A DNA stretch of 64,000 bases from Prorocentrum cordatum (taxonomy: Eukaryota > Sar > Dinophyceae > Prorocentrales > Prorocentraceae): assembly GCA_963575745.1 (NCBI GenBank), contig CAUYUJ010004347.1, positions 10,001 through 74,000 on the forward strand. The letters run 5' to 3'. How positions within the stretch are numbered: the first letter of the stretch is position 1; each line of letters begins with the position of its first letter. The translations under genes and the position numbers were made by a program. This document shows positions 53,299 to 63,462 of the stretch, one piece after another. Below the pieces are notes generated by a model, which worked only from the letters and a program-made list of their open reading frames with translations, was not told the origin of the DNA and ran no database searches.

Positions 53299-54713
53299 TA
53301 AGGGTGGTGCGATGCCCTCGCCGTGCCGCCACCGGCCAGGGCTCGGCTTCAGTTGGCTCTGGGTGCGCGCTGCTGATGCAGGTCCCGATGGAGTTTCCGC
53401 TGGCCGTTTTGTGACCCGAGGGTTCATCCGGTGTGGTGACAGCTGACAGCGTGCGGCCGCCAAGAAGGAATCGGGTCCTGAGCGACAAGGAGTCCTGAGT
53501 CGTGGTCACCGCTCTGGGCCTCCTGTGCTTCTCTTGGGGGCCGTCGGAAAACTGCGCAGGACGAAGATCTGATCCTGCAGGGGGGAAGGCGCCGATGCCC
53601 AGGACCGAGTTCCCTCAGGACCTGCTGCCTTCATGCCAGATACGGGTTTGTGTTGGCATCTGATCTTGCCGCACAGTGCGTGCTTGCACGGTTTTGGGAC
53701 AGGGGTGATCGGCCTGCCCGCAACAGGCCATCTGCCAAATTGCCGGCGCCCCCGCCGTCCCTGTCAGAAAGAGCATGGTGCAATGCGATCGCACGTGACC
53801 CACATGTTTCCGCAAAGAGTGTGTGTGTGTGTGTTGTTGGTTGGCAGGGTTGCTGTGTGTGTGTGTGGTCATGGTTCCGGGTTTGCGCCCGGACGGGGGG
53901 GGGGAGGCGGGTGTATATTGATAAGGAGTAGTGATCCACGACTCGATTGGTCTCGCGACGCATGTGAAATTGGTTCGCGGTCTTGCAGTTCGATGGCTGA
54001 CACGGTCGGTTCTCCTCTCCCCCCGGCCAGAACTCGATCCAATCGAGCCGACGTTGTAACATATCCGATCGGTCTGTGTTTCTTTGGGGGACCACGTGCG
54101 GCCAAAGCCGTGGGCGACGGCCTCGCGGGCCAGGCCCCCCAGCTGCGACCCCGTGGATACGTGGCGTTTTCTCTCGTACTTCCTGCGCGGATCGTACCCA
54201 TCGGACCGCGTATCCACGGGCTCGCGCATTGGAGTCCAGGGGCCCAGACCCCGAGGGCGTGGATGTGAGAAAGAGCGCGTTCTGTGGTAGCTGGGGGGAG
54301 GGGGGGTTGGAACCGGAACTCCCCCCTCCCCCCGGATGGAGAGGGGAGGGGGGGAGTTCGAACCCCCCCCGTCTCCTCCTCCTCCTCCTCCTCCCCTATT
54401 TCTCCTCTCTCCCTCTCCTCGGGCCGGCGCCTGCGTCGGCGGCGGCTGTCGGCGGCGGCGGGGACGACGACGTCGTTTTTTGGGCCGATGCTGGCGCCTG
54501 CGGCGGCGGGCGGCGGCGGAGAGCGTCGACGAGGACGACGGCGACGACGATGACGACGACGACGACGACAACGCTCCGCCACCGTGCCTTGGTTTTGGGT
54601 CAGAGTCCTACTGAATGCCTCTTGGGGTCTCGTCGGAGGGCTCTCGGGGGCCTCTGAAGGGCATTTGTGCAGCCTCCTGGGCGCCTCTTGGGCGTCTCTT
54701 GGGGCCTCTCTGA
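53299..54713. other. No gene seen; (GT)n at 53816-53868 and C/G runs
   Basis: Complex sequence to about 54280, then C/G runs, CTCCTC at 54372-54398 and GGCGGCG/GACGACG words at 54420-54570. The very long minus-strand frame across 53869-56577 is a translation of the next array. Confidence 0.6.
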
Positions 54714-55745
54714 GGTGGTGGTGGTGGTGGTGGTGGTGGTGGTGGTGGTGGTGGTGGTGGTGGGCTGCGGTGGTGGTGGTGGTGGGCTGCGGTGGTGGTG
54801 GTGGTGGTGGAGGTGGTGGTGGTGGAAGTGGTTGTGGTGGTGGTGGTGGTGGTGGTGGTGGTGGTGGTGGGTGTGGTTGGTGGTGGTGGTGGTTGTTGTT
54901 GTGGTTGTGGTGGCAGGTTGTGGTGGTGGTGGTGATGGTGGCGGTGGTGGTGCTGGTGTGGTGGTTTCTGGTGGTGGTAGTGGTGTGGTGGTAGTTGTGG
55001 CGGTGGTGAGTTAAGGGTGGCGGTGGCGGTGGCGGTGGTGGTGTGGTAGTGAATTGGTGGTTGTTGTGGCGGTGTTGTTTCTTGTGGTGGTGGTGGTTTT
55101 GTCGCGGTGGTGGTGGTTGTGCTTGTGGTTGTTGTTGGTGGTGGTGGTGTGGTGGTTTGGTGGTGGTGGTGGGTTGTGCTGCTGTTGTTGTTGTTGGTGG
55201 TGGTGGTGGTGGTGGTGGTGGTGTGGTGGTTTGTTGTGGTGGAGGTGGTTGTGGTGGTGGGTGGTGGTGGTGGTGGAGTTGGTGGTGGTTTGGTGGTGAT
55301 GTGGTGGTGGTTTGTGGTGTTGGTGGCAGGTTGTGGTGGTGGTGATGGTTAGGTGGTGGTGTGGTGGTGGTTTGTGGTGGTGCTGGTGGTGGTGGGTTGT
55401 GGTGGTGGCGGTGGTTTGTAGAGTTGGTGGTGGTGGTGGTGGTGGCGGTGGTGGTGGTGTTGCAGTTTGTGGTGGTGGTGGGTTGTGCTGCTTGTAGTGG
55501 TGGTGGTTGTGGCGGTGGTGGTGGTGTTGTGGTAGATTGTGGTGGTGGTGGTGGTAGTAGTGGTGGGTGTTTGTGGTGTTGGTGGTGGTGAGTGGTGGTG
55601 GTGGTGGGTGGTGGTGGTGGTGGTGGGTTGGTGGTGGTGGTGGTGGTGGTGGTGGTGGTGGTGGTGGTGGTGGTGGTGGTGGGTTGAGGTGGTGGTGGTG
55701 GTGGTGGCGGTGGTGGTAGTGGTGATGGTGGTGTTGGTGGTAGTG
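54714..55745. repeat. (TGG)n / (GTGGTG)n array of about 1 kb
   Basis: GGTGGTGGT with TTG and GTG interruptions. All frames read as poly-Trp/Val/Gly or poly-Pro/Thr/His. Confidence 0.95.
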
Positions 55746-56147
55746 CTGGCATTCGTCGCTGAGTCCCGCCGTCGGCGATGCTGGCCGCCGCCAGTGCTGG
55801 CGCTGGCGCCGGCGCGGGGGGGGGGGGGGTTGGACCCCCCGCCCCTGGGCTGCCTCTGCGTCCAGCCGTCGGCGCTGTTGGTCGGCCGCCGTCGCCGGCG
55901 CCAGCGCCGGCGCCGAGGGGGGGGGGGTTTGAACACCCCCCCACCCCTTGGGAGGGGGGCGGGGTTCGGTTCGGGAGGGGTGGGGGTTTAGGGGGTAGGG
56001 GAGCCCCCCTGGTTCTGATCGACGGCGCCGAGTGTTTGGGGGGGGGGCCCCCCCCCGGTTCGAAACGCGCCGCCGAATGTTCCCAAGGCGAACGCCCGTG
56101 AAACGCGCTCGCTCGGATGTGGACATGTCCCCCGCTCGCGATGGAAG
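55746..56147. other. GC-rich spacer with G/C runs
   Basis: GCGCCGGCG and G-run sequence upstream of a candidate exon. Nothing else is supported. Confidence 0.5.
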
Positions 56148-56345
56148 GCCATCGAGGACGAGGAGGGGTGCATCCGGGCCGCGATCCAGCTGCAGCTGCA
56201 GACGGTTGAGCTCTGGAACATGTCCGTGGGGCAGTGGCCCAGCGGCTGCAGCTACTTCCGCAACGCCACCGCAGGCGGCCGCGATACTTCTTCGGCGCGA
56301 TCGCGCGGCGCGGTCGGGGCCCAGACTTCCGAGGAGGAGTGGGTA
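56148..56345 (+). CDS. Candidate exon, hypothetical
   Basis: After AG at 56146-56147 the frame reads AIEDEEGCIRAAIQLQLQTV, then ELWNMSVGQWPSGCSYFRNA and TAGG. It is amphipathic, with well-formed protein composition. The 3' border is not defined; several GT dinucleotides follow. Element B (56556-56788) and the next exon candidate (56825-57026) lie downstream on the same strand, so the two may be exons of one gene. Their frames differ, as intron phase could allow. No family is recognised. Confidence 0.35.
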
Positions 56346-56555
56346 CCGGCGCCACTACCCTCTCGCGTCGCCACGGCTGGATTCTCCTCGAAGTTTGGTC
56401 CAGACCGCACCCCATGAGAGTTCCATGGAGCAACTGTGTTTTTTGTAGGGCGGCCGCAGACTGGGGAGGGGAGCGGGCGGCGCACGTCATGCCCAGGCTC
56501 GAGAGGGCGCAAACATAGATTCTGGCGTGTGAGTGGGGACCTAGTGAAACACCTA

Positions 56556-56788
56556 CCACTGGTGATCGTTGTTTCATTGATTGTTTTGCCGATCGGCGCG
56601 GGCCCTCGCCCCCCCCCCTGGAGTCCCTGGAGTAGATCTTGGCTGTTTTTTGCGCCTGTTTCGCGCAGGTGGGGTCCCTCCCCTATCTGACGCACTGTTG
56701 CAAACAGTTGCGCTAAGCATAGGTCTGGAGCCAGACCCCCCCCTCCGCCCTTTGTCGAAACGCCGAATAAGACAACGCTCACTTGTGG
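56556..56788. mobile_element. Inverted-repeat element family B, copy 2
   Basis: The left terminus CCACTGGTGATCGTTGTTT is complementary to the right-end GACAACGCTCACTTGTGG. The interior matches 28047-28300. Length is 233 bp. It lies between two exon candidates. Confidence 0.8.
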
Positions 56789-56824
56789 AATTTTCCACGA
56801 CCCGAGGGCTTTCTGGGGGCCCAG

Positions 56825-57026
56825 GTGGCCCTGACACGCTCTTCATGAACCTCAGCCCCGACTGCGAGGGCGACGGGCGGTCCGCCAGCGACCTGGCGCA
56901 TGGCGCCCGCACCCTGATCTGCGCCGGGGCGGCGGCGGGCGTGCCCGCCCGAGAGGAGCCTGCGGCCTGGTCCGCCCAGGACTTCTGGGCCTGGGCCGCC
57001 CACGCACGCGTCCAGCGAGGAAGGGG
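56825..57026 (+). CDS. Candidate internal exon, hypothetical
   Basis: Acceptor GGGGGCCCAG ends at 56824 and donor GTGAGG starts at 57027. The frame between reads GPDTLFMNLSPDCEGDGRSA, then SDLAHGARTLICAGAAAGVP and AREEPAAWSAQDFWAWAAHA, ending RVQRG. Both borders and the unbroken, GC-rich coding composition support an exon. The long GGA tract starts a few bases into the presumed intron. No family is recognised. Confidence 0.45.
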
Positions 57027-57039
57027 GTGAGGGGGATGG

Positions 57040-57739
57040 GGGCGTGGGGGAGGAGGAGGAGGAGGAGGAGGAGGAGGAGGAGGAGGAGGAGGAGGAGGAG
57101 GAGGAGGAGGGGAGGAGGAGGAGGAGGACGACAGGAAATGGGGAAGGAGGAGGAGGAGGAGAAGGAGGAGAAGGAGGAGGACGAGGAGGTGCTGGTGGTG
57201 GGGCTGGAGAATCAGGAGGAGGAGGAGGAAGAAGAAGAGGAGGAGGAAGATGAGGAGGAGGAGGAGGAAGAAGAGGACGAGGAGGAGGAGGAGGAGGAGG
57301 ACGAGGAGGAGGAGGAGGAGGAGGAGGAGGGGAGGAGGAACAGGTGCTGGTGGTAGGGTTGGAGAATATGGAGGAGGAGGAGGAGGAGGAGGAGGAGGAA
57401 GAAGAGGATGAGGAGGAGGAGGAGGAAAGGAGGAGGAGGAGGAGGACGACGACGACAGGAAATGGGGAAGGAAGAGGAGGAAGAGAAGGAGGAGGAGGAG
57501 GAGGAGGAGGAGGAGGTCTGGTGGTGGGTCTGGAGAATATGGAGACGGCGGAGGAGGAGGAGGAGAAGGAGGATGGGAGGGGAGGAGGGGAGGGAAGAGG
57601 AGGGGGGGGAGGAGGGGAGAGGGAGGGGGGAGGAGCAGAGGTGGAGGGGAGGGAGGAGGGGAGGGAGGGGATGAGGAGGAGGAGGAGGAGGAGGAGGAGG
57701 AGAGGGAGGAGGACGAAGGAGGGACAGGAGGAGGAGGAG

Positions 57740-57771
<32 letters not shown>

Positions 57772-57862
57772 GGAGCAGGAGGAGGTGCGGTGCTGGTGAT
57801 AGGGTTCGAGAATATGGAGGGGGAGGTGGAGGAGGAGGACGAGGAGGAGGAGTACACCTTCT
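57040..57862. repeat. GGA-rich array of about 0.8 kb
   Basis: GGAGGAGG with an internally repeated word group GTGCTGGTGGTGGGGCTGGA followed by GAATATGGAGG (about 57188, 57341, 57521, 57790), giving a loose higher-order period of about 150-270 bases. The 410-436 codon minus-strand frames are artefacts. Confidence 0.9.
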
Positions 57863-57874
57863 GTTGCCCCAAAG

Positions 57875-58185
57875 GGAACTCCATTGGAGGCCCCAGTGGC
57901 AGCGCCCGCGTGCGGACCCACTTCCGATTTCAGAGCACCCCTCACCCGTTTCGTGGGCCCACAGGGAGTCCCACCGAAGGCCTTAGTGGCAGCGCCCGCA
58001 TACGGTTCCACTTGTCATGTCGGCATACCCTTCAGACGTTTCCTGGAATAGGAAGCTCCACCGAAGGCCCCAGTGGCAGCGCCCGCATGCAGTTCCACCA
58101 TTCCAGCTCGGGGCGTCCCTCAAACGTTTCGTGGTATAGGGAGCTCCACCAAAGGCTCCAGTTGAAGCGCCCACATGGTGTACCC
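57875..58185. repeat. Satellite, unit about 88 bp, four copies
   Basis: GAAGGCCCCAGTGGCAGCGC followed by CCGCATGCGGTTCCAC and ACGTTTCGTGG words recur at about 57887, 57977 and 58062, with a degenerate fourth copy. Confidence 0.85.
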
Positions 58186-58494
58186 GCACCAATCGGCACA
58201 CCCGTCGCACGCGTCGTGGCTTGATAGGGAGTTTCGCCTGGGACGGTCATCACAACCGCATTGCTCGCAACTGCATTTTGTTGGGTCCATTGCCAGGACG
58301 CTGTTTTTTGTCGTGGCAAGTGCCCCCCGATGGGGGGACAACATGTTCTGGAATTCAAAATCGTGCCAATACATTATTACTGAGACCTCAGCGCTGCGAA
58401 CCAACTTGATTGTTGCATCCTGACACGTCTCGATCGCGGCAGAACGCCATTCCTGGTACTTCAAACGCACGAACTCTTGACACTGTTGTAAACT
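58186..58494. other. Between two satellites; minus-strand frame of uncertain value
   Basis: A minus frame contains QQCQEFVRLKYQEWRSAAIE and CQDATIKLVRSAEVSVIMYW, which look protein-like, but both ends run into satellite sequence and no splice borders are evident. Not called as a gene. Confidence 0.3.
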
Positions 58495-58870
58495 CCTACG
58501 GCGAATGTGCATGGCGTTAAGGCGAGAGTCACATGCTGAAAACTGCACGCCCTCCATCTATGAGAATGCTGCAATCTTTTTCAGACGAGTGTGCGCGGCG
58601 CTATGGCGAGAGCCACGTATTGAAAGCCACACGAGCTCTATGCGTGAAGCTGTTGTAAGTTGTTATGACGAATGTGCGCGGAGCTGCAGCGACCACATTT
58701 TGAAAGCCAGATGCCCTCCATCCTTGAAGCTGCTGCAAGCGTTTAAGACACATGCGTGCGACGCTTAGGCGATAGCACATTTTGAACACCACGCACCCTC
58801 CGTCCGTGAAGCTGCTGCGCACGCTTTAGACGAATGTGCGCGGCGCTATTGCGAGAATCTCATGTTTGAA
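58495..58870. repeat. Satellite, unit about 82 bp, left block, about 4.5 copies
   Basis: GACGAATGTGCGCGGCGCTA, GGCGAGAGCCACATTTTGAA and CGCCCTCCATCCGTGAAGCT words recur with spacing 80-84. A second block in the same orientation is at 62425-62665. Confidence 0.85.
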
Positions 58871-59149
58871 AATGCCCCATGAAGGTGTTACACATTTCAA
58901 GCTGTAGTGTCATAAGTGGTGAGGTAGTCTCAGGGAGAAGATATTGATCACGAGATGGGGTTGAGGAATATGGGAAGGAGGAGATGGAGGAGGAGGAAAA
59001 TGAGGAGGTGGGAAGGGAGGAGAGGGGGGATGAGGAGGAGGAGGACCTATGTACACCCAAGACTGCTCAACGATCTTGCAATACACCCTCCCTCCAAGTT
59101 CCCTCTTCACCGGCCCTTACATATGCAAGTGCGCGCCCGTACGGAACTC
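58871..59149. other. Spacer, similar to 62650-62830
   Basis: GTCATAAGTGGTGAGG...AGTCTCA and GCTCAACGATCTTGCAATAC resemble GTCATACGTGATCGGGCAGT and CGTCAATGATCCTGCAATGT after the right-hand satellite block. A GGAGGA tract intervenes at 58970-59040. Confidence 0.5.
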
Positions 59150-59525
59150 AATACTAACAGGGGGCACCCAACTTCAAGCTACCCCTCCCCCCCCTCCTTC
59201 GAAAGGGGGGGGGTGCTTCCGAAGCTACCCCCCCCTCCCTCCTGTAAGGGTTTCTAAGCTAGGGGGGCCCTGGCTAAGAGGGGGGGGGGGCTTCGAAGCT
59301 ATCCCCCCCCTCCCTCCCTTTTCCGGACAGAAGGTGAGCCCGGGCTTCCCTTTCAAAGGGGGGGGGGGCTTCGGAAGCTACCCCCTCCCTCCTTCCTCTT
59401 TTGGTCTGGACACAGGGGGGGGCGGCTTCAAGCTATCCCCCCCCCTCCTGTGCAAAGGGGGGGGGGGGTTTCCGAAGCTACCATCCCCCCCCTTCCTTCC
59501 GAAGCTACCTTCCGCTGGCAAAATG
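59150..59525. repeat. C/G-run hairpins, left arm
   Basis: GAAGCTACCCCCCCCTCCCT and GGGGGGGCTTCGAAGCT words. Runs of 8-12 C and G alternate, so each unit can fold or form G-quadruplexes. Confidence 0.75.
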
Positions 59526-59589
59526 GCGGAATCCTTGGCGACAGGTGCGCACCGCAGCGCTAGAGAACGAATTGGAGAATATCGTCGAC

Positions 59590-61540
59590 TCCTGGTTCGT
59601 TTTCTTGTTTTCTCGTTTTCTCGGCCCCTGGTTTGTAGTCTCGTTTTCTCGGACCCTGATTCTTGTTTATCGTTTTCCCATTTTCTCGGCCCTCTGTTCG
59701 GGTCGCGGTTCGTTGTTTCGTTTTCTTGTTTTCTCGGCCCCTGGTTCGTAGTCTCGTTTTCTCGGGCCCTGATTCCTTTTATTGCTTTCTCGTGTTCTCG
59801 GCCCCTGGGTCGTGGTCTCGTTTTCTCGGACCCTGGTTCGTTGTTTCGTTTTCTTCTTTTCTCGGCTTTTGTTTTTGTGTTGTTTGTTCGGGCCCTGGGC
59901 CGGGATCTCGTTTTCTTGTTTTCTCAACCCTTGGGTCGTGGTGCCATTTTTCCTCGGACCCTTGTTAGTTTTATCGTTTTCTCGTGTTCTCGGCCCCTCG
60001 TTCGTGGGTCTCGTTTTTTTTTTTTCTGACCCTGGTTAGTTTTTTGTTCTCTCGGTCCCTGGATCGTGGTCCCGTTTTCTCGGACCCTGGTTCGGTTTCT
60101 CGTTTTCTCCGTTTCTCGGCCCCTGGATTGAGGTTTTGTTTTCTCTGACCCTGGTTCGTTTTCTTGTTTTCTAGTTTTCTCGGCCCCTGGGTCGTGGTCT
60201 CGTTTTCTCGGGCTCCGGTTCGTTTTCTCGTTTTCTCGTTGTCTCGGCCCCTGGGTCGTGGTCTTGGTTTCTCGGGCCACGGTGTGTTTTCTCGTTTTCT
60301 CGTTCTCTCGGCCCCTGGATTTTTGTTTTCTCGACCCTGGTTCGTTGTCTTGTTTTCTCGTTTTCTCTGCCTCTGGGTCGTGGCCTCGTTTTCTCTGACC
60401 CTGGTTCGTTGTCTTGTTTTCTTGTCTTATCGTCCCCTGGGTCGTGGTCTTGTTTTCTTGGACCCTGGTTCGTTTTCGCGTTTTCTTGTTTTCTCGGCCC
60501 CGGGGGCGTGGTCCGGTTTCTCGGACCCTGGCTTGTTTTACCGTTTTCACATTTTCTCTGCCCTTTGGTCGTGGTCTCGTTTTATCGGGCCCTGGTTCGT
60601 TTTCTCGTTGTCTCGTTTTCTCGGCTCCTGGGTCGTGGCATTGTTCTCTCGGGCCCTGGTTCGTTTTCTCGTTTGCTCTGCCCCTGGGTCGTGGTTTGGT
60701 TTTCTCGGGCCATGGTTCGTTTTCTTGTTTCTTTTCTCTGCCCCTGGGTCGTGGTCGGTTTTTCTGACCCTGTTTCGTTTTCTCGTTTTCTCTGCAGTTT
60801 CTTGTTTTATCGTCCCCTTGGTCGTGGTCTTGTTTTCTCGGACCCTGGTTAGTTTTATCGTTTTTTTGTTTTCTCGACCCCTGGGTCGTGGTTTCGTTAT
60901 CTCGCACACTGATTTGTTTTCTCGTTGCCTCGTTTTCTCGGCCCCTTTTTCGCAGTTTCGTTTTCTCGTGCCCTGATTCCTTTTCATCGTTTTCTCATTT
61001 TCTCTGCCCCTGGGTCGTGGTCTCGTTTTCTAGGACCGATGTTCGCGTTTTCTCGGCTCCTGGGTCGTGGTCTCGTTGACTCGGACCTTGGTGTGTTTTG
61101 TCGTTTTCTCGCGTTCTCGGCCCCTTGGTCGTTATCGTGTTTCCTCGGACCCTGGTTCATTGTCTCGTTTTCTCGAATTCTTGGCTTCTGGGTTTTTGTT
61201 TCGTTTTCTTGGGACCTGGTTCGTTTTCTTGTTTTTATCGTTTTCTCGACCCTTGGGTTGTATTCTCGCTTTCTCGGGCCCTGGTTCGTTTTCTCGTTGT
61301 CTCGTTTTCTCGGCCCCTGGGTCGAGGTTTCGTTTTCTCGGGCACTGGTTTGTTTTCTCGCTGTCTCGTTTTGTCGGCCCCTGGATCGTGGTCTCGTTTG
61401 ATCGGACCCTGGTTCGTTTTCGTGTCTTCTCTGCCCCTGGGTCGTGGTTTCGTTTTCTCTGACCCTGGTTAATTTTTTGGGTCGTGGTTCGTTTTCTCGT
61501 TTTCTCGTCTTCTGGGCCGTGGTCTCGTTTTCTCCGACCC
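59590..61540. repeat. Minisatellite, unit about 64 bp, about 30 copies
   Basis: The unit is GTTCGTTTTCTCG, GTTTTCTCGGCCCCTGG, GTCGTGGTCTCG and TTTTCTCGGACCCTG. The frame through 59049-60029 and others (FSRFLGPWFV words) is a translation of this repeat, not a membrane protein. Confidence 0.9.
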
Positions 61541-61544
61541 AGGG

Positions 61545-61740
61545 TCGTCGTCGTCGGTCGTCGGTCGGGCGTCGTCCGTCGACCTCGTCCTCGCCGTGAC
61601 GACCACGACGAGGTCATGCGAATACGGCGACAATTGACGGCGACGGCGGCGACAACGACGACGAGGACGACGACGGTGTCGTACGAAGACGTCGAGCGAC
61701 GGCGACGGCAACGACGACGGCGACGGGGGAGGATCGTCCG
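61545..61740. repeat. GTCGTC / GACGACG low-complexity tract
   Basis: CGTCGTCGTCGGTCGTCGG followed by GACGGCGACGGCG words, resembling the GAC block of the repeats at 1-2.2 kb. Confidence 0.8.
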
Positions 61741-61769
61741 GCAGGGGGAGTTCAAGGGATGGGGGTGGT

Positions 61770-62130
61770 AGCTTCAGGGGGAGTTCAAAGGGGGGGAAGG
61801 GTAGCTGAGCCCCCCCCCATTTGGAAAGGGGGGAGGGGGGAGCTTCCGGAGCGGCAAAAAGGAGGGAGGGAGGGGGGGGGGTAGCTTCGGGGGGGGGCGA
61901 AAAAAGGGGGGAGGGGGGGGGGTAGCCCCCAACACGGGGGGTCCAAGGGGGGGGGTAGCTAAGCCCCCCCTCCCGTTTGGAAAGGGGGGGAGGGGGGGGG
62001 GGGGCTTCCGGCGCGTGAAACGGGGGGAAAGGGGGGAGGTAGCTTCCGGGGGGGGACCAAAAGGGGGAGGAAGGGTGGGTAGCTTCCAGCAGGGGGGCCA
62101 GGGGGGAAGGTAGCTAAGGGGGGACCCCCC
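61770..62130. repeat. C/G-run hairpins, right arm (inverted relative to 59150-59525)
   Basis: GGGGGGGTAGCTTCCGG and GGGAGGGAGGGGGGG words, the reverse complement of the left-arm GAAGCTACCCCCCC and CCTCCCTCC. Confidence 0.75.
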
Positions 62131-62424
62131 CCCCTTTGCGAGTTCCGCGCGCGCGCTCTCTCCTAACATATGCTAATCTTCCTTGAGGGAAGTGCCCCGT
62201 TTGACAACTGTTTGTATGATCGGAGTTGTGCCAGAACGTCCGTCCTGCGACGTCAACGCCGCGAATCACTGTTACTGCCTTGTTTTGACGGTCCTGAACA
62301 CCGAACACCATTCCGGGGACTCCAACTACGCGGACCAACGTGATGGTTTCGCCGTGGTTTTCGGACATCATGCCAAAACAAGGACGTGAACCATGAGAAC
62401 TCTTGAAGCTGATGCAAACTCGAA
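62131..62424. other. No gene seen
   Basis: Sequence of moderate complexity without a convincing frame. Confidence 0.4.
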
Positions 62425-62665
62425 AGACGAACGTGCGCAGCACAAACGCAAGAGCCTCAGTTTGAAAACGGGCCGCCCTCGATCTGTGAAGCTCCTGCAA
62501 ACTTATAAAACGAATGCGCGCGGCGCTAAAGCGAGAGTCGCATATTGAATCCGACCGCCCTGCAATCGCGAGCTTTTAAGACGAGTGTGCGCGGCGCTAA
62601 GGCGAGAGCCACATTTTGAAGTCGGGCCGCCCTCCATCCGTGAAGCTCTTGCAAATGGTGAAGCT
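62425..62665. repeat. Satellite, unit about 82 bp, right block, about 3 copies
   Basis: GAACGTGCGCAGC, CGAATGCGCGCGGCGCTAAA and GAGTGTGCGCGGCGCTAAGG at about 62429, 62512 and 62582. Same family as 58495-58870. Confidence 0.8.
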
Positions 62666-63364
62666 TCAGGGTCATACGTGATCGGGCAGTCTCATGCGAA
62701 ACGCCCAGCCTTCACTTTCGACCGGCTTCGGGAGGAATTATTTTAAAGGAGATGAGATCGAAGATGACCCCAGTATACCCTAGGTGCGTCAATGATCCTG
62801 CAATGTGCTCTCCCGTCCCAGGCCACCTCCTCAGAAGCCCCTGCGAGTCTCCCTTGTGCCATGCGGGACATGCCAGCCCTGACTGACGAACGCCCATGGG
62901 CCTGCCATTCAGACGAGACCCCGTTTCGTAATGGATCTATCTTCCACCCTGCACGAGCGGGAGAAGCATCCATATCCACGACCTCGCGGTCTGGATTCTG
63001 GGCCCCCTCCCGCGGATACGCGGTAAACGGCCCGTATCCGCGGGGTTGCGGCCAAGGGGCCGGGCCCGCGAGGCCGCGGATACGCATATGGTCTTCGCCC
63101 GCGAATCCATCCAGCTAGGAGGGCGGGAGAGGGTTCCCGCGCTGCCGCCTGTGGGCCCCGCCCCTAGACGGGCTATGCCTGCGCGGTCGTATCCTGGCAC
63201 TCCTCTGCTACCTATCCGTGCATGGTTCGATGCGCCGTGCACGCTGGCTGCTGTCGGTGGGTTTTTGTTGTTGTGCACGTGTGTTTGCTTTCTGTGCGCG
63301 CGGCACGCGTGGCGCGTGTGTGGCGCGCGCGCGCCCCCAGTCCAGGACTGCCTCCCTGTTTCAG
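62666..63364. other. No supported gene; GCGGATACGC inverted repeats at 63010-63090
   Basis: CGCGGATACGCGG, CCGTATCCGCGGGG and CCGCGGATACGC form short hairpins. The last 100 bases before 63364 are T/G-rich then C-rich, like a long intron end. Confidence 0.45.
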
Positions 63365-63462
63365 GGGCGGCGACCACGCGTTTGCGGCAGAGCCTCCAGG
63401 CCGCCGACCGCGGCGAGCGTGACCTCAAGAAACGCCCTCCTCCCAGACCCTCGACGTCATGA
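63365..63462 (+). CDS. Candidate terminal exon, hypothetical
   Basis: Acceptor CTCCCTGTTTCAG ends at 63364. The frame then reads AATTRLRQSLQAADRGERDL and KKRPPPRPSTS to TGA at 63460-63462. It is a short basic C-terminal tail. The polypyrimidine tract and AG are good, but without an upstream exon the call stays weak. Confidence 0.3.

Noticed and set aside
53869-56577. A minus-strand open frame of 902 codons
   Set aside because: It is the translation of the TGG array and C/G runs (poly-Thr/Pro/His); composition, not coding, keeps it open.
56574-58011. Minus-strand proline/serine/leucine-rich frames of 410-436 codons
   Set aside because: They run through element B, an exon candidate in the opposite sense, and the GGA array.
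58495-58870. A helical repeat protein (Sfi1-like) encoded by the 82 bp satellite
   Set aside because: The period is not a multiple of three, so frame changes from unit to unit and stops interrupt every frame.
59049-60029. 326-codon frame resembling a hydrophobic membrane protein
   Set aside because: The FSRFLGPWFV-type words come from the 64 bp minisatellite and continue in several frames.
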